A stretch of 64,000 bases of DNA from Daphnia carinata (Eukaryota; Arthropoda; Branchiopoda; Diplostraca; Daphniidae), in assembly GCF_022539665.2 (NCBI RefSeq), contig NC_081335.1, positions 3,658,001 through 3,722,000 of the forward strand. The letters are read 5' to 3'. Positions 1-14,557 of this stretch are shown here, piece after piece; within the stretch, counting starts at the first letter, position 1; every line of letters starts with the position of its first letter. Below the pieces are notes generated by a model. That model made no database searches, had not been told where the DNA came from, and saw only the letters and a list, made by a program, of their open reading frames with translations. The position numbers were made by a program, and so were the translations under genes.

Positions 1-45
1 TTAATAAATGTTGTGAAATATGCATAAAATATAGTTATGCTTTAC

Positions 46-489
46 CTGTAGTGTGTCGTTTAAACCTCTGTTTGCATGACCATGTTGTAGATGTGGGGAA
101 TGATAAGAGGACATTTGGCCAAGTAATCTCAATGACCACGTTGAAATTATTGGAGCCCATCCCTTGGGATTCCACTTGATGAGAGATGATAAAGCTTCAT
201 GTATCAATGCCACTGCAGCTTCTTTTTCAACCAATCGCTTCTTAGCTGCTGGGTTGTCGTTTTGAATTTGTGACTGTGAGAGGTGTAACTTAATTGAATC
301 ATCAATAACTTGACAGAAATAAAATAAGACAGCTTCACGCGCAGCTGGAAAGTTCTTCAACAGGTTGGTTGCTGTTTTAACCACTACACTACTGTCAACT
401 TCGGTTCTGCTTTTAGACGTGGATGGTGATCCGGATAAGCCATTCAAGAAGTTTCGTAAATCAGTCAAGACTCCTAATGGGGCTTGCAT
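46..489 (-). CDS. IntS5: Integrator complex subunit 5, first coding exon (partial gene)
   Basis: This exon encodes 148 residues from a start at 487-489 to a splice donor at 44-45 (CAG then GTAAAG); the rest of the gene lies left of the window. INTS5 is a structural subunit of the nuclear Integrator complex, which cleaves snRNA 3' ends and attenuates paused RNA polymerase II. Recognition rests on the N-terminal helical region: a segment reading LLKNFPAAREAVLFYF, then a block KWNPKGWAPIISTWSLRLLG, then NRGLNDTLQ. These match, in order, the conserved LPPAR, NPKAWAPVISAWS and GALNELLQ blocks of vertebrate INTS5. The exon ends in phase 0. No paralogous family shares these blocks, so the assignment is firm although only the N-terminus is visible. 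Confidence 0.88.
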
Positions 490-651
490 CTTAAATATAT
501 AATCTTATCGTTTCTTTGTTATATCATAATGAATTATCTTCTAATGGCTCTGCTTCTTTATATTTTTTGTTTGTTAATGTTTTACGTGTGAATTATTAAA
601 CAACAAACTAACATGCAGCCCAAGTTTCAATAAACAAAAAAATATTCACGG

Positions 652-697
652 ATGGCTATTGTTAAAATTGCGCTAGTTGCTCTCTGTCTTGCTTCAG
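652..697 (+). other. Orphan signal-peptide-like first exon
   Basis: An ATG at 652 opens a 15-codon stretch that reads as a signal peptide: a Met-Ala start, one Lys, then a hydrophobic core rich in Ala, Leu and Val ending in Ala-Ser. It runs straight into a good donor (TCAG then GTAGGA). This is the usual architecture of the first exon of a small secreted or cuticular protein. I find no convincing second exon before the repeats downstream. It may be a decayed gene, a gene with a distant second exon, or chance. Confidence 0.3.
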
Positions 698-979
698 GTA
701 GGATCGGCCCCGATTAGGTTTGGGTCTAATCGTTGTCCCCGCCCCGCCATGGAAAAGTTTAAGCGACTATCACAACGACACATTTTCTTCAGTGGGGCGG
801 TGCAATGGGGTTACCACGAGAGCCTTGGCGCCATTTTTAACAGTAGTGGATGTAATGGCGCCATTTTGAAAGGTGGTGGATTTAAGCGCGCCACATCAAT
901 TTAACAAATCTGCTGAGGAACCAGCTGTCGTTTGGTCAGCCAGATGTTCGATTACACTAACGAAAACGATTGATTACTT

Positions 980-1390
980 GTAATCGGAGTATACATCCGA
1001 TTTTAATGTTTTGTGTAATTTATCTTGTATATGCTGTAAAAATCTAGAAAGCATAACATTTCGATTTCTAAAAAAAATTTTTAATCGAAGTACATATCTG
1101 ATTTTAATTTTTTGTTTAACTTAGTTTGTATATGCTGTAACAATCTCGAAAGCATAGCATTTCAATTCCATAAACAAGAAATTAAAATCAGATTTATACG
1201 CTGATTTAAATTTTTTGTTTATTTCAGTTCATATGCTGTAAAAATCTAGAAACCATAACATTTCAGTTCAAAATCAAAATCAAAATCAAAATCGGAGTAT
1301 AGGCTATATCCGATTTTAATTTTTTGTTTAATTTAGTTTGTGTATGGTGTAAAAATCTAGAAAGCATAATATTTCAGTTCTAGACATACG
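980..1390. repeat. Diverged tandem minisatellite, about four units of 100-110 bp
   Basis: A motif beginning GATTTTAAT, followed by TTTTTTGTTTAA, then TATGCTGTAAAAATCTAGAAAGCATAACATTTC, recurs with the GATTTTAAT-like start at about 999, 1100, 1203 and 1312. Spacing is therefore 101 to 109 bp. Copies differ by scattered substitutions and the third is the most diverged. A short AAATC microsatellite sits just before the fourth copy, around 1265-1295. No coding potential is seen. Confidence 0.7.
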
Positions 1391-1437
1391 CCGAGCCTAA
1401 AAGATTAACAAAAAATGAAAATTAAAGCTGAAAATTT

Positions 1438-1740
1438 TTTTTGGTGGTGTCGGGATTTGAACCAATGGCATGGGCAATCGCCGCGGCCGATTTAAATATC
1501 CCAAATATTCACCATCAAGGTTGTAACTTTGTTAAGTTACGGTACATTATGTTATTATTGTTTTTCATGTTTTCCAAAATGTTGGTTAATTAATCAAAAA
1601 TGTTTCACATCGGCCGTGGACTCGCGCCCCAAGTTCAGGTTCCATGTCCCATGTTTCCATGTACATTGCTTCCGTCCCTCTAAGCCTCATCCAGAGCCAT
1701 TGATGTTCAACAGCCGACGCCATAACCATTAGGCTATGGA
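1438..1740 (-). repeat. tRNA-derived, SINE-like remnant(s)
   Basis: On the minus strand the stretch starting near 1738 reads CCATAGCCTAATGGTTATGGCGTCGGC, which resembles a tRNA A box and D arm. Near 1445-1460 a minus-strand GGTTCAAATCCCGACACCACC resembles a B box, T arm and acceptor end. The two boxes are too far apart to form one tRNA, so this is either two fragments or one tRNA-derived SINE. No intact cloverleaf could be drawn by eye. Confidence 0.35.
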
Positions 1741-2200
1741 CGTCTAACTAAACACAATTTTTTACTATATTTATCTTTCCTTCCCAAACGTAATTCCCCC
1801 TTGAAAAGCAGTAATAGAATTTCAGCCCACAATTTTAACACACAAAAAATCGAGAAAAGTTAAAAATAAAAATGCTTGTTTCACCAAAATTTGTGTTCAC
1901 CAAAGAAAATCAATATCCTGTATTTGAAGATTTGTGCAATTATTACGTTGCGGTCATGCAAAGGTTCCATGGTCTCATGTTTGCGGAGGAACTGAAGTAA
2001 CTCGCAGAGAACAACAGAATTTTGGCAGCCATCTCAGAAAAGGGAAATATTAATTTTTTTAGGCGCCTGTGCGCATCTACCTTTTTCTTAAACCGGATAG
2101 TCGATGGCGCGACGGGACATTCACTGACAGAGTCGAGGTCGAAGTACGATCACTCTTTCGCTTATGCACTTCGAAAAAAAGGTCGTGTTTACTTTTCGTT

Positions 2201-3758
2201 TCATTCCTTCTGTAAGTGAAGTAACAATCATGTTTTATCTCCTTTATGCATATGTTTAGATAACAATTCTAATTTATTAATTTCACCATGAAACTTAACT
2301 TACCGAGGGTTGGTCAGAGGTTTTCGCTTTAGAGATGGTGACGCGTTTTGCACCGGGTCGATATATTTGAATAGCCGGTCTGTCTTTATTTCGGATCTTC
2401 TTTTCTTTCTCAGAAGAATCGTTATCGGCCCTTCTCCTAGATCCCTTATTTTCTTCCGGTTTTGGAGACGTTGTTCCATTCGGATTGTCGTTACTAGGCG
2501 TAACCTCCGAAAGCGAAGTATTTCTCTTTGGTTGAAACGACTGTTGCGTTTCTTCCTTGGCATCAGGTTTATCCAGATCTTGGGATTCACCACCTGATCT
2601 TCTTTCCGTCTTCGGCTTGGACTTTTCTCGCATTGGTCTCTCTTTTGGTTTGTCCGGTCTTTCCTTGGGCTTTTCTAATTTGATGCGTGACCCTTCTTTA
2701 GGCACTTTTTTTACAGTAACCCCCGTTTCAGCTTTGTCTGTTTTTTCCAGGGTTTCACGTTCAGCATTTTTCAACACCTAAGCATTTGACAAAGTTTGTA
2801 TGGAATTCTATTAAATTATTAAATAAAGTACTTTGACTGGATTATGTGGTCGATCGTCGTCTTTTTTTCCTTTTTGAGTTTGTTTATCCTGCCTTTTGTC
2901 ATCTTTTTTTGAGTCACGTTTTCTAGCCATTCTTTCAAGTTCTCTCTGCTTCTTTTTGTCAAATTCTTTTCTTCGTCTTTCATCCTTTTTCTCCTCGCGA
3001 AACTTTTCCCTGTCTAAACGTCTTTGTTGTAAAAACTCTACCAATGGTGTAGTTACTTTTGCATGCCCATTTGCTAAAAACCAGAATGAAATACAAAAAT
3101 CAGAGTATGGTAATGTGTTAGTACATGGAATATGCTGTAGAAATAAGCATCTACATACCTTTTATTTCACGTTCTCGAAGTTCTAGCTGTTCCAAATAGG
3201 TTTCAGCACTCTGTAAAACAATTTCATCTGGCTGCTCAAGCTTCTTCACGAATTCTAAGTAATGAGGATCATTATCGATTGTATTGCACTTGTCTTCTTT
3301 AGCCCCTGGTTCTATGTGACGAGGAATTCTCTGATATGGAGCAAACTCAACAACTGCAGGGTATTCAGTGCCTTTTTGATCAAGAAAAACATAGCCATCA
3401 AATTTATCTTGAAAAGTGAATATTTCTTCAAGGTTGAGGAAATTTATGTAAGCTCTGCTAAATGTGGGAACTCCAAACTGTTGCTCGCCCTTAACAAAGT
3501 AGAAGAAATCATTATCAGGTAAGGGTGAGATCTGCTCAAGGAAAACTTCTTCTGTCATTGTGGGTGGCAATCTTCGAATAATCACCTAGGGAAATAAATA
3601 AATGTCAATTCAACCACCAGGAATTGACGTTCGTACAAGTGTTAGTAAAAGAAATGCTGCAATACTTTAGACGGTGGTTTTTCCTTCGATTTAATTCTAT
3701 CTTTTTCTTTTGTAGAAACCTTTTTCTTGGTTTCTCGGGACTGTTCATCTTGAGCCAT
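2201..3758 (-). CDS. Upf3: UPF3, nonsense-mediated decay regulator
   Basis: UPF3 links exon junction complexes to UPF2/UPF1 in nonsense-mediated mRNA decay. Exons (minus): 3666-3758, 3159-3585, 2832-3073, and a last large exon from 2777. If that exon reads to the TAA at 2295-2297 the protein has 414 residues. A strong donor (TCG then GTAAGT) lies just before that TAA, and an acceptor at 2210 would instead splice to a tiny exon giving Lys-Glu-stop at 2201-2209, hence the longer span given. The UPF3 RNP domain is clear, opening VIIRRLPPTMTEE and including FDGYVFLDQKG and YPAVVEFAPYQ. A charged Lys/Glu/Arg middle follows. Residues about 383-396 (RNKDRPAIQIYRPG) are the conserved exon-junction-complex binding motif. 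The start is the Met of MAQDEQS, which opens the only frame that splices to the RNP domain. Confidence 0.93.
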
Positions 3759-4714
3759 TTGACTTGGAATATAAATTTCTCAGTTAAACAAATTCTAAGT
3801 CGCAGATATGCAAAAATGTCGGGAATTACTGATTTCGTCTGCTTGCTGAAATCAAAACTCAAAAGCGCATCCTTGGCGGGTAAAGCTGTCATATACAATT
3901 CAGATAAGACGTAACAGTAACAACTAGAAATACTTTTTGCTAAAGCTAAAATTTATGCAATTATATCAGTCATAGCGGAAAAACGCTACTACCACATTAG
4001 TTATTTCACCTGTACAGCATTTGAAATGTGATAAGCCAGCTGGCAACTACGCAGAAGGCGGGAAACGTTCAAACGTCCAGAACCTGAACGAATTCTTGAA
4101 GCAGGTGATATGATGCCATTAATGCTTTGTAGAATTTGTTTAAGGCCATGCTAAATCTTTTTGACAGTCATGTTTAATGAGTTAGATTGAGTCGTAGTTC
4201 ATGTTACGGGTTATCTTCGGTTTTGCTTAAAGAGGGTCCCTGCAAGTCTGATTTTTTTACAGCTATTCTCATTTCTTCAACACCTGCTTTTAAAAAAATT
4301 TTATGCCTCGTTATATGTACATTCTAAAATATGAACAGTTATTCTCCCATCTAATCATTAGCGTTCTGCCCATTTACGGTACAAACTTTTCCATAGAAAA
4401 GGAATTGGTACATGGTAAGGCAACTGAATATAGTTAAAAAAGGGTCGGGCCGTAAGGATGAAACATTGACACACAAAATATTGGAATGCTATTTTCCTAA
4501 CAGACATATCTTAGACACAAAATTCGAGATTTAAATGAAAAATCATCAATAACTATTTAAAGCTAAACATTGACATTATGGACGTATAGGAGCAAGCTTG
4601 TTTGCCTGCCTGATTAAGCAGAGACAGGCAAACTTTGAAGTACATTGAACGTATTTGCATACAGTAAGCGTATCTACAGCATTGAGATTTGGAAGAAATG
4701 TCTACATAGTGATA
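3759..4714. other. Intergenic region between UPF3 and the XK-related gene
   Basis: About 950 bp with no supported gene. It should contain the UPF3 promoter on its left side and the 3' untranslated region of the XK-related gene on its right. Nothing else was recognised. Confidence 0.6.
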
Positions 4715-7700
4715 CTAGCATTTTGGCGATGATTGTGAGAATATTCGAGATTCCGGTGACAAAGTCGATTGTTTTTTTGGATTAAGAACGGGTTGACGAA
4801 TGGGACTTGTGGAATCTTGAATCTTAAGCGTGCTATTTACCATAGAAATATTTTCTTTGTTCATTTCTCTCAAGTTCGTGTTAGACTTCTTCATGGGCTG
4901 ATTCGATTTTCCTTCAAATTTATCACGAATAATAGAAAAGTGTCGTCGTGCTCGTCGCTTCTTTGGTGATTCATGAAGTTCATTATTAAGCTCTGTTTCC
5001 ATTGAAATTGAAGGCTCAGAAAGCTTCGAGAGAAAACTGATTTCAACATACGTGAGGTGCTCATTTTCAACCAAAGAATCACATGCGCTCTTATTCATAA
5101 TTGTATCCACTGTTTGGACAAGTGAGCTTTTAGATCCAGTTGATGCTGTTGAATTGCTTTCACTTAATTCAGTAATGATGCTAAGGTTGTGACCATTGGT
5201 TGGACACAATCTTACTGGGTTAACCAGTGATCCCGTGGTTTCAGTTTCGTTGAGCCAAATGACCTCATAAAGCCTGGTTGCAGTATTTTCATCAGGGCGC
5301 TGATAAACATTGTGCCCATGGGTAGCTAGCGATTTTAACTGAGCGATGGCTTCTTCCATATTTAGTTTGCCAAACGGCAAGATACGGTTTGAATCGTTCG
5401 ATGATGCCGAGTTGACGGATGATTCCAGAGGCTCCCTTTCCTGCAGCAAAACCAGAAACGTATTTGTTGTATTTTTTCAACAGAAATACTTATTGGAGGT
5501 TAACCCACCTTGCAAACGCTATTATCGTGATAACTTGTTTCAATATCTGAATAGCTTTTCCAATGGCGAATGCCCCAATCAGCACGATTAACATTTACAA
5601 AAACCATGTTTTCATAATCGTGAACCGACGCACATGAGGATTCACTTTTAGAATCTGCCTCATCACACAATAAACCGGTTGGCACCATTTTTTGGGGATG
5701 TAAAAATTTGACCATACGGAGTTGGCCCTCTGATTTCGTCTTCAACATACGGGCTTCAGATGGACTGTTGGTAATTTCCAGCAATCTTGAATCAGAGAGA
5801 GATTTCGCTCCTCCATTTCGAGAGACGCCTAAATGTTTTGGGAGCTCCATTTCTGCGACAACCTCCGTTTTCCTCGCGGAAGGCAATATGCCTTGAAGAG
5901 GGTTGTTATTTTCTAATAGCGCACCCGGTGGCTCCACTTTGATCGTGCTCACTGCAACAGGCTCGATCAGAGCTGAAGCCAAACTTGAAACAGAAAAAGC
6001 TAGGTGTAATTAAGAGATTAACAGAACTATCTTTAATATTCACTATACCTAACACCTGAGAATTTACGATTCATGTGCTTCAATGTTCTCAACATGAATA
6101 CAGGGCTGAAACTAGGAATTGGCTGTTCACCCAGGGAAACTCCAGTTGGACGAACAGTCTGATACAAAAAAAAAGATAAAAAAGTAAGTAAATAAATAAA
6201 TAACGGAAACGCGATTCCTAAGCAGGAATTTTTGAAAAAATTGCACCTGACGTACTTCTTCAACAGGAGCAGTACTGGATGCATTAAATTGGATGGGGCC
6301 CGAAGGATGAAACCAACGATAATATACAAGTTGACTGGTATGCCCTAATAACGAAGCATATTTGAATGCACATAAATAAAAAAAAAATTATATAATTCTA
6401 ATGTGCACCTAAGATCGATCCAATAATGATGAGAGTAGGAGCGGCTATTTCAAACCAAGGACGATCTTGATGTTTATGTGAAAATCGAAGATACATGGCG
6501 AGGCATGCTGCATTTTCCGTGGCCGTGACTGTATAAAACACTATAGCCCGTTGTCGTGAATGCCCTTCCTAGAAAAAAAAAAAAAAATCAAGCATAAGTT
6601 ACACAAAGTAACTGAATACAAATTAGAAAATAACTCGTTACCGTCCTACCTTGATATTGAAGAAACAAAAACAATAGATGACGCCAACAATAGCATTGTA
6701 TATCTTCTCTTCCCATGCTGTGGAACATAAATCTGTTTTTTGTTTAATGGTCCAAACAGTCATTCCAACCCAATGAATAGCGATCACAAGCAGAAACCAT
6801 AAGTGCAATACAGAAGCGCACAAAAGCAACGCGATCATACGCGAAATCATGGTGCCTGTTCGCCATGCAGCTTGCAAAGCTAAGCCAATCCACGTAATTC
6901 GCGCTTTATCTTCTCTCGTATTACGCATGGTTCGGGCATATGACGCTATACCCCACGCTAAGGATAACAATGAACCCACTGCAGAAATACCTTAATAAAT
7001 TAATTTCAGTAAATAGACAACATTTGTGCATGAAAAAAGTAACTCACATACCCGTCCAAGGGTGCCAGGAATCAAGCTCATACATCACATACAGCTGAAG
7101 TAGAAGTTGAGGTGCTGATTCAAGGAAAGATTCAAATAACCTTAGTAAGCACACATCACTTTGGTAATGACATAGAAGCTGCATAGCTTGTTGATTATTG
7201 GATTGAAAATCTTTTTGGGGAGATTTCCTAATTCCCAGATTCAGTATAGCAGCATACCTGTGAATTCAGAATTGAAGTTTTTTGTTTTGGTTCTTTTACA
7301 TAGAAAAATAACATAGTAAAATACCTATGAACAATTCCAAGAAGAGAAATATGTGAAACTGCCATGGGTAAGCTGATGGCAGTTTGATCAACCTGATGCC
7401 ACCGGAGGCTGATGCATTGGGTTAAAATGGATGGTAAAATGCTTAAAATCAATGTTAAAGTTCCCCATTCGAAATATCCAGCATTTATATATTTAACACC
7501 CAAAATAATATCTGAAAGAAAGATTTGAATTTAGTAACCTCTATATGTAACAGACAAAAGTAACAGCCACAAACCTGTAACAATGTCGGCAACATAAAGC
7601 ACTAATGATAAAATAGTAACAACACCATCACACAAAGTATATTTTACACTGGAATTAGGCTTGGAGGCATTGTTTGCAGGAGCAAGCACATGATTTTGAT

Positions 7701-7770
7701 TATTACTAGCCATCATTTTACCTATTTGCTCGGCTTGTAAAAATTCGAAAATAAAATGTTGACTTATCAT
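4715..7770 (-). CDS. XK-related (XKR) family membrane protein, scramblase-like
   Basis: Nine exons (minus): 7575-7770, 7325-7511, 7052-7257, 6650-6978, 6409-6568, 6247-6344, 6056-6158, 5509-5972 and 4715-5440, summing to 822 residues. XKR proteins are multi-pass plasma membrane proteins. Xkr8 and CED-8 scramble phosphatidylserine after caspase cleavage. Family signatures visible in order: LCDGVVTILSLVLYVADIVTG (first helix), IPSILTQCISLRWHQ-like (LPSILTQCISLRW), then FESFLESAPQLLLQLYVM, SLLSLAWGIASYART, and YYRWFHPSGP. The C-terminal tail from residue about 425 is long (about 400 residues), Ser-rich and probably cytosolic, much longer than in CED-8. It contains DEAD followed by Ser at residues 530-533. 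The first Met is at 7768-7770; a Met-Met about 19 residues later is an alternative start. Scrambling is inferred from the family, since some XKRs are not scramblases. Confidence 0.88.
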
Positions 7771-8345
7771 TCAAACGCGCAGACCAAACGTTGCCATATT
7801 AAACTTGAATCGTCCATTGCGCAGCCAAAGAGAAAAAATGGAAATGGAAAGAGGAAAGGTAAAGACTGGTAGTTGGAAATTGCAGTCCTGGCAGACCAAA
7901 GCATCGTCTTCAACTATTTATAATTAATAGCGAAATGTTGATGGACTGATCATACTTAGATAGATAAGCTACCTACGCACACACGATCTAGCGCAACAAC
8001 TTTTCTTCGAGAAGCGTATTTTTTGTGGCTTCTTTTAACAATTAGTCAACAATCAGAAGAAAACGATTCGTAAAAACAATTTGATGATTATTCTTGTAGT
8101 CTACGCGATACCTTATTTTGTCAGCGTGAACTTGCCGTCTTCTTCGATGAACCAATTGACACATTTTTTTTTACGATTTCGGTCGAAGAAACTGTTCTCT
8201 TTCTTTTTCCTGTAATTGCCTTCCATTTTCTTGAAAGTAAAAACTATATCAACAATGTATAATACAGCAGCTATTTTAACAATCATACAATAGGAAAAAT
8301 AATAAAGTTTTTGCTTTATTTACCTCATCACAACATAAACTAAAA
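7771..8345. other. Intergenic region between XK-related gene and ANKZF1
   Basis: About 575 bp between the 5' end of the XK-related gene and the 3' end of ANKZF1, both on the minus strand. It should hold the XK-related promoter and the ANKZF1 3' untranslated region. No further feature was recognised. Confidence 0.6.
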
Positions 8346-10846
8346 CTATTTTGTATTTAGTTTGCGGTGCTTCTGTAAACAAGGGGGTGAACAAAATTTG
8401 TTGCCACTGTATTCGAATGGAACTTTTCCGCTAATGTCTAATCCACATACGAGACAGCGAACTAAAACAGGGGTTGGCAATCCGGCAGTGGATGTATTTG
8501 CTAGGAGTCGTCGTTCAGCAGCCAAAGCTCTCTGAAGAAAACGGCCAAATATGAAACTACATGGTCTCTATGAAATCCAGTTGAGAAGAGGTTACCTTTT
8601 CTCTATCTGAGAGAGCTACGAAGCGTGCCCTATCTTCTTCAGCTTTACGTTTTTCTTCTTCAGCTAAACGCAGTTCTTCTTGTTTCCGTTTTTCTTCATC
8701 CATTTTAGCTTTCTCTGTTGCCTTTTTTTCTTTTTTAGCCTGCTTCTGAAGTTTCCGCTTTTCTGCCAATTTCTCTGCTTTTTGTTTCTCTATTTCGTCC
8801 GTCAAGGGCGATGGAATAGTGGCTTTCACGTAATCAAATCGGTCTGGGTAAGAACCCATAAAGCGACGAAATGTTGCCCGTGTTTCTTTGTCGGGTGCTA
8901 CCATGTATGGAACCCTTCCAGAGGCATCACTTAAGGAAGGATCACATCCAAGCTCCATCAATTTCCTAAAGGAAATAAGCATGTGATGAAATCGTAACTA
9001 TTAGATTTATTTAAATACCAAACGAATGGGGCGCGCTTGTTCATTGAAGCTGATTGATGAAGTAAAGTTTCGCAATCGTCTCCAAGTCGGTGATTCAAAA
9101 CATCGGTTATGTCCAATTGGTATTCTTCGCGATAAGAATCCAAAATTTCAGAAAGTTTCTCGATTTCCTCGTCAAGCAAATCCAAATTTCCTCGTTTGAT
9201 GGCAAGAAAAACGTTCTCTCTAATTTCCTTTTCTCCAGGGAAAAGATCTTGGTCATCCACGACTAGCATAAACAAGATCCAATTACGTTATATGATGTAT
9301 CGTAAAAAATCGTATGCTTACCAGTTTCCACACTTTGAATGGCGTTGTTGCTACTGTTTTTCGCTGCAATTTTCTTTTTCATTCTTTTCGCACGTTGCAG
9401 TTCCAAAACTTTAAGTTCATCATCGGTGGATTCAGTATCAAGGTTTAAATTATCTGTCGTTGTAATAATTTCTGTTAAACATTCCTCTGGCATTTCGTTG
9501 GTTTCTGCTCTCACAACAATCACGTCCTATCATTAGAATTACTGGTTTTAAAAAATCAAAGAAATCTTTCTACTTGCCTACTAGTTCAATTGTCGCTAAC
9601 TGTAACCAAACTCTTCTAACTTCTTTGAGAGTAGCTCGTCTGGTGGGGAAAGGAATTGATCTTAACCGTGCATCACATCGATCAAAAAATGGATTTTTCC
9701 CCCCAAACATAATCGTTTGGTTCGAACTTGCTGCTCGATAGAAAATGATGTTACACTTCTTCAAGACATCGCACCAACAAATAAACAATGACTGGACATG
9801 CTGCGTAGGAAAAGAGTAAACATAATTAAATTTCCAACAAACAAAACGTTTTTGTGTGTCGACTAGAATTGCTATACCTCTGCAAAAGCTGCTTCATTGT
9901 AACGCCTTAGAGAAGCACCTGCTGATTTAGGATGGGAGCCGCCACCAGACTTGTTATCCCTGCTTGATTGACCTCCGCCCTGTTTAGCTCTAACAGTGTA
10001 TGAGTGGAAAGTTTTATGGTTCACTAGTTCACTTCCTAATCAACCATAGGTAGAAATATTTTTAAAATAATAAATAAAGGACAAAAAGCTGTAGTACTTA
10101 ATTGCCTTGATAAACTGCAGCAGCAAAATGGCCACCCCCTAGCATAATAATAGCCCACATGTTTTGCTTTGGCAAATTTTGTAAGAGATGAATTAATTCT
10201 CCTTCACTACTGGTTGGTTTCTGTAATTGTGTAAAAAAAAAAAAGAATACCAAGTGGCAACATCAATTTGGAAGTGTAAAAGCGTACCTTTTTTGAATGT
10301 AATAAACAACGATAAACTGCCATTTTCTGTCCTTTTTCATTTTGGAAATAGATTTTGGGGCTTCCAACTGCAGTCTTGGCAGTTCTATCTGAGACATCTT
10401 CTTCACTATCTGAACCAGATAAGCTAGATATGCCATCTTCAATTTCACAGAATTCTTGTTGGGTAACAGGAGGCTTTCCAATTAGCTTTAACTTAAGGTT
10501 ATAACGATGTAGATCATCCCTATAATGAAGTCGGTAATCATCTTTCTCTGTAAAGCTGGTTAGACAAGTGCGACAGTGTAATTCTTCACCAAAAATTTCA
10601 TCAGTTGTCTTGATTGACTCTGGATGATGAAATACCCCAAAAGAAAAGCAATATGAATTTTTTTTTTTGGTTGCATGTTTGTTGCTATTTGTTGCAATAT
10701 TCAAGCAATGTACCTTCAAGGAATGAGAGATCTTCATTCTTGTACTCATTGATTGCATCCGACAACGTGAGATGATTCCAAATTTCTGAAACATCTTGTT
10801 GATTGAAGAGAACGTAACGTTTCTTCTTTTCACTTTGGCTCAGCAT
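8346..10846 (-). CDS. ANKZF1: ANKZF1/Vms1 tRNA endonuclease of ribosome quality control
   Basis: ANKZF1 (yeast Vms1) releases stalled nascent chains from 60S ribosomes by cleaving the peptidyl-tRNA. Nine exons (minus): 10714-10846, 10288-10619, 10106-10220, 9878-10035, about 9582-9800, 9322-9526, 9019-9262, 8596-8965, 8346-8531; 653 residues. An N-terminal C2H2 finger uses C60, C63, H76 and H82. The release-factor-like core includes [16 protein letters not shown], where Gln216 aligns with the catalytic Gln of ANKZF1, and [10 protein letters not shown]. Then come FGGKNPFFD, ankyrin repeats ending [22 protein letters not shown], a charged coiled coil, RALAAERRL, and a C-terminal treble-clef Cys pair set ([15 protein letters not shown]). 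Intron 3 is GC-AG (CAAG then GCAATT), and intron 5 may be. The exon 5 end is ambiguous (9582 with a weak GT donor, or 9578 with a strong GC donor). Confidence 0.94.
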
Positions 10847-11358
10847 TTCTGTTACTGATTTCACTTTAACTGATGATGAAATTTAGAAAAATTTCTTCTT
10901 GATTAAACTATTCCCTAGTTAGAACCAAACCATTCGAGACCCCTCATGCAGTAGTAAACTTCTTGTTAACAGATAGCGGACGAAAAGTGCCCATCAACGT
11001 GTTTACCTTTGGCGGTATTTCGGCAACCCGCTCATCCACCAGTGTAAACATATGATATTTTCCTTTGTAATAAAAATTGTCATGTGACAATGCAACTCCT
11101 ATTCAAGAAATTTTAAGGATTTCTTTTGTGCGATTTTCTAATAGCAATAGTGTTATTTGGATTTCGTTTTTCATTGAATTTGTCTAATTTATCGATAAAT
11201 ACAATCACTTATCTATCGATAACCTATTGTTTGGCAACCCAAATTTTTTCTTTTAATATTGTACGTTTTGTTTTCTATGTATTTTTACTGAATCGAATCG
11301 GCCTAATTGGCCAAACTTTCTATAGTTAAGAACCTAGACAATTTCCATAATATTGGAG
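10847..11358. promoter_or_regulatory. Shared intergenic promoter region of ANKZF1 and Kdm2
   Basis: ANKZF1 (minus) and Kdm2 (plus) are divergent, with 512 bp between their start codons. Both promoters and 5' leaders must lie here. I see no unambiguous TATA or other core element. The right half has ATCGATAA-like repeats (TATCGATAAATAC at about 11189 and CTATCGATAACC at about 11211), which resemble the arthropod DREF-type element TATCGATA. That resemblance is by eye only. Confidence 0.45.
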
Positions 11359-14407
<3,049 letters not shown>

Positions 14408-14557
14408 CCTTCATACATAATTAACAATTGCATGTTTAACGATGACATTTTTTTAAAAACTTTTGTATGTTGTAGAAAGCTCGAATAAATATTACTCTTG
14501 TATGACCGAATCCTTTGTATTTCAATCATGTACGCGAGAACTGGCTTCATTTCCCAG

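Larger units (their letters stand above)
490..2200. other. Intergenic region between INTS5 and UPF3
   Basis: This 1.7 kb holds the orphan signal exon, the minisatellite and the tRNA-like remnants listed separately. The remaining sequence is AT-rich with only short, unsupported open frames. The first few hundred bases should include the INTS5 promoter. Confidence 0.6.

Noticed and set aside
2310-2781. Plus-strand open frames opposite the UPF3 tail
   Set aside because: They are shadows of the Lys/Glu-rich coding exon.
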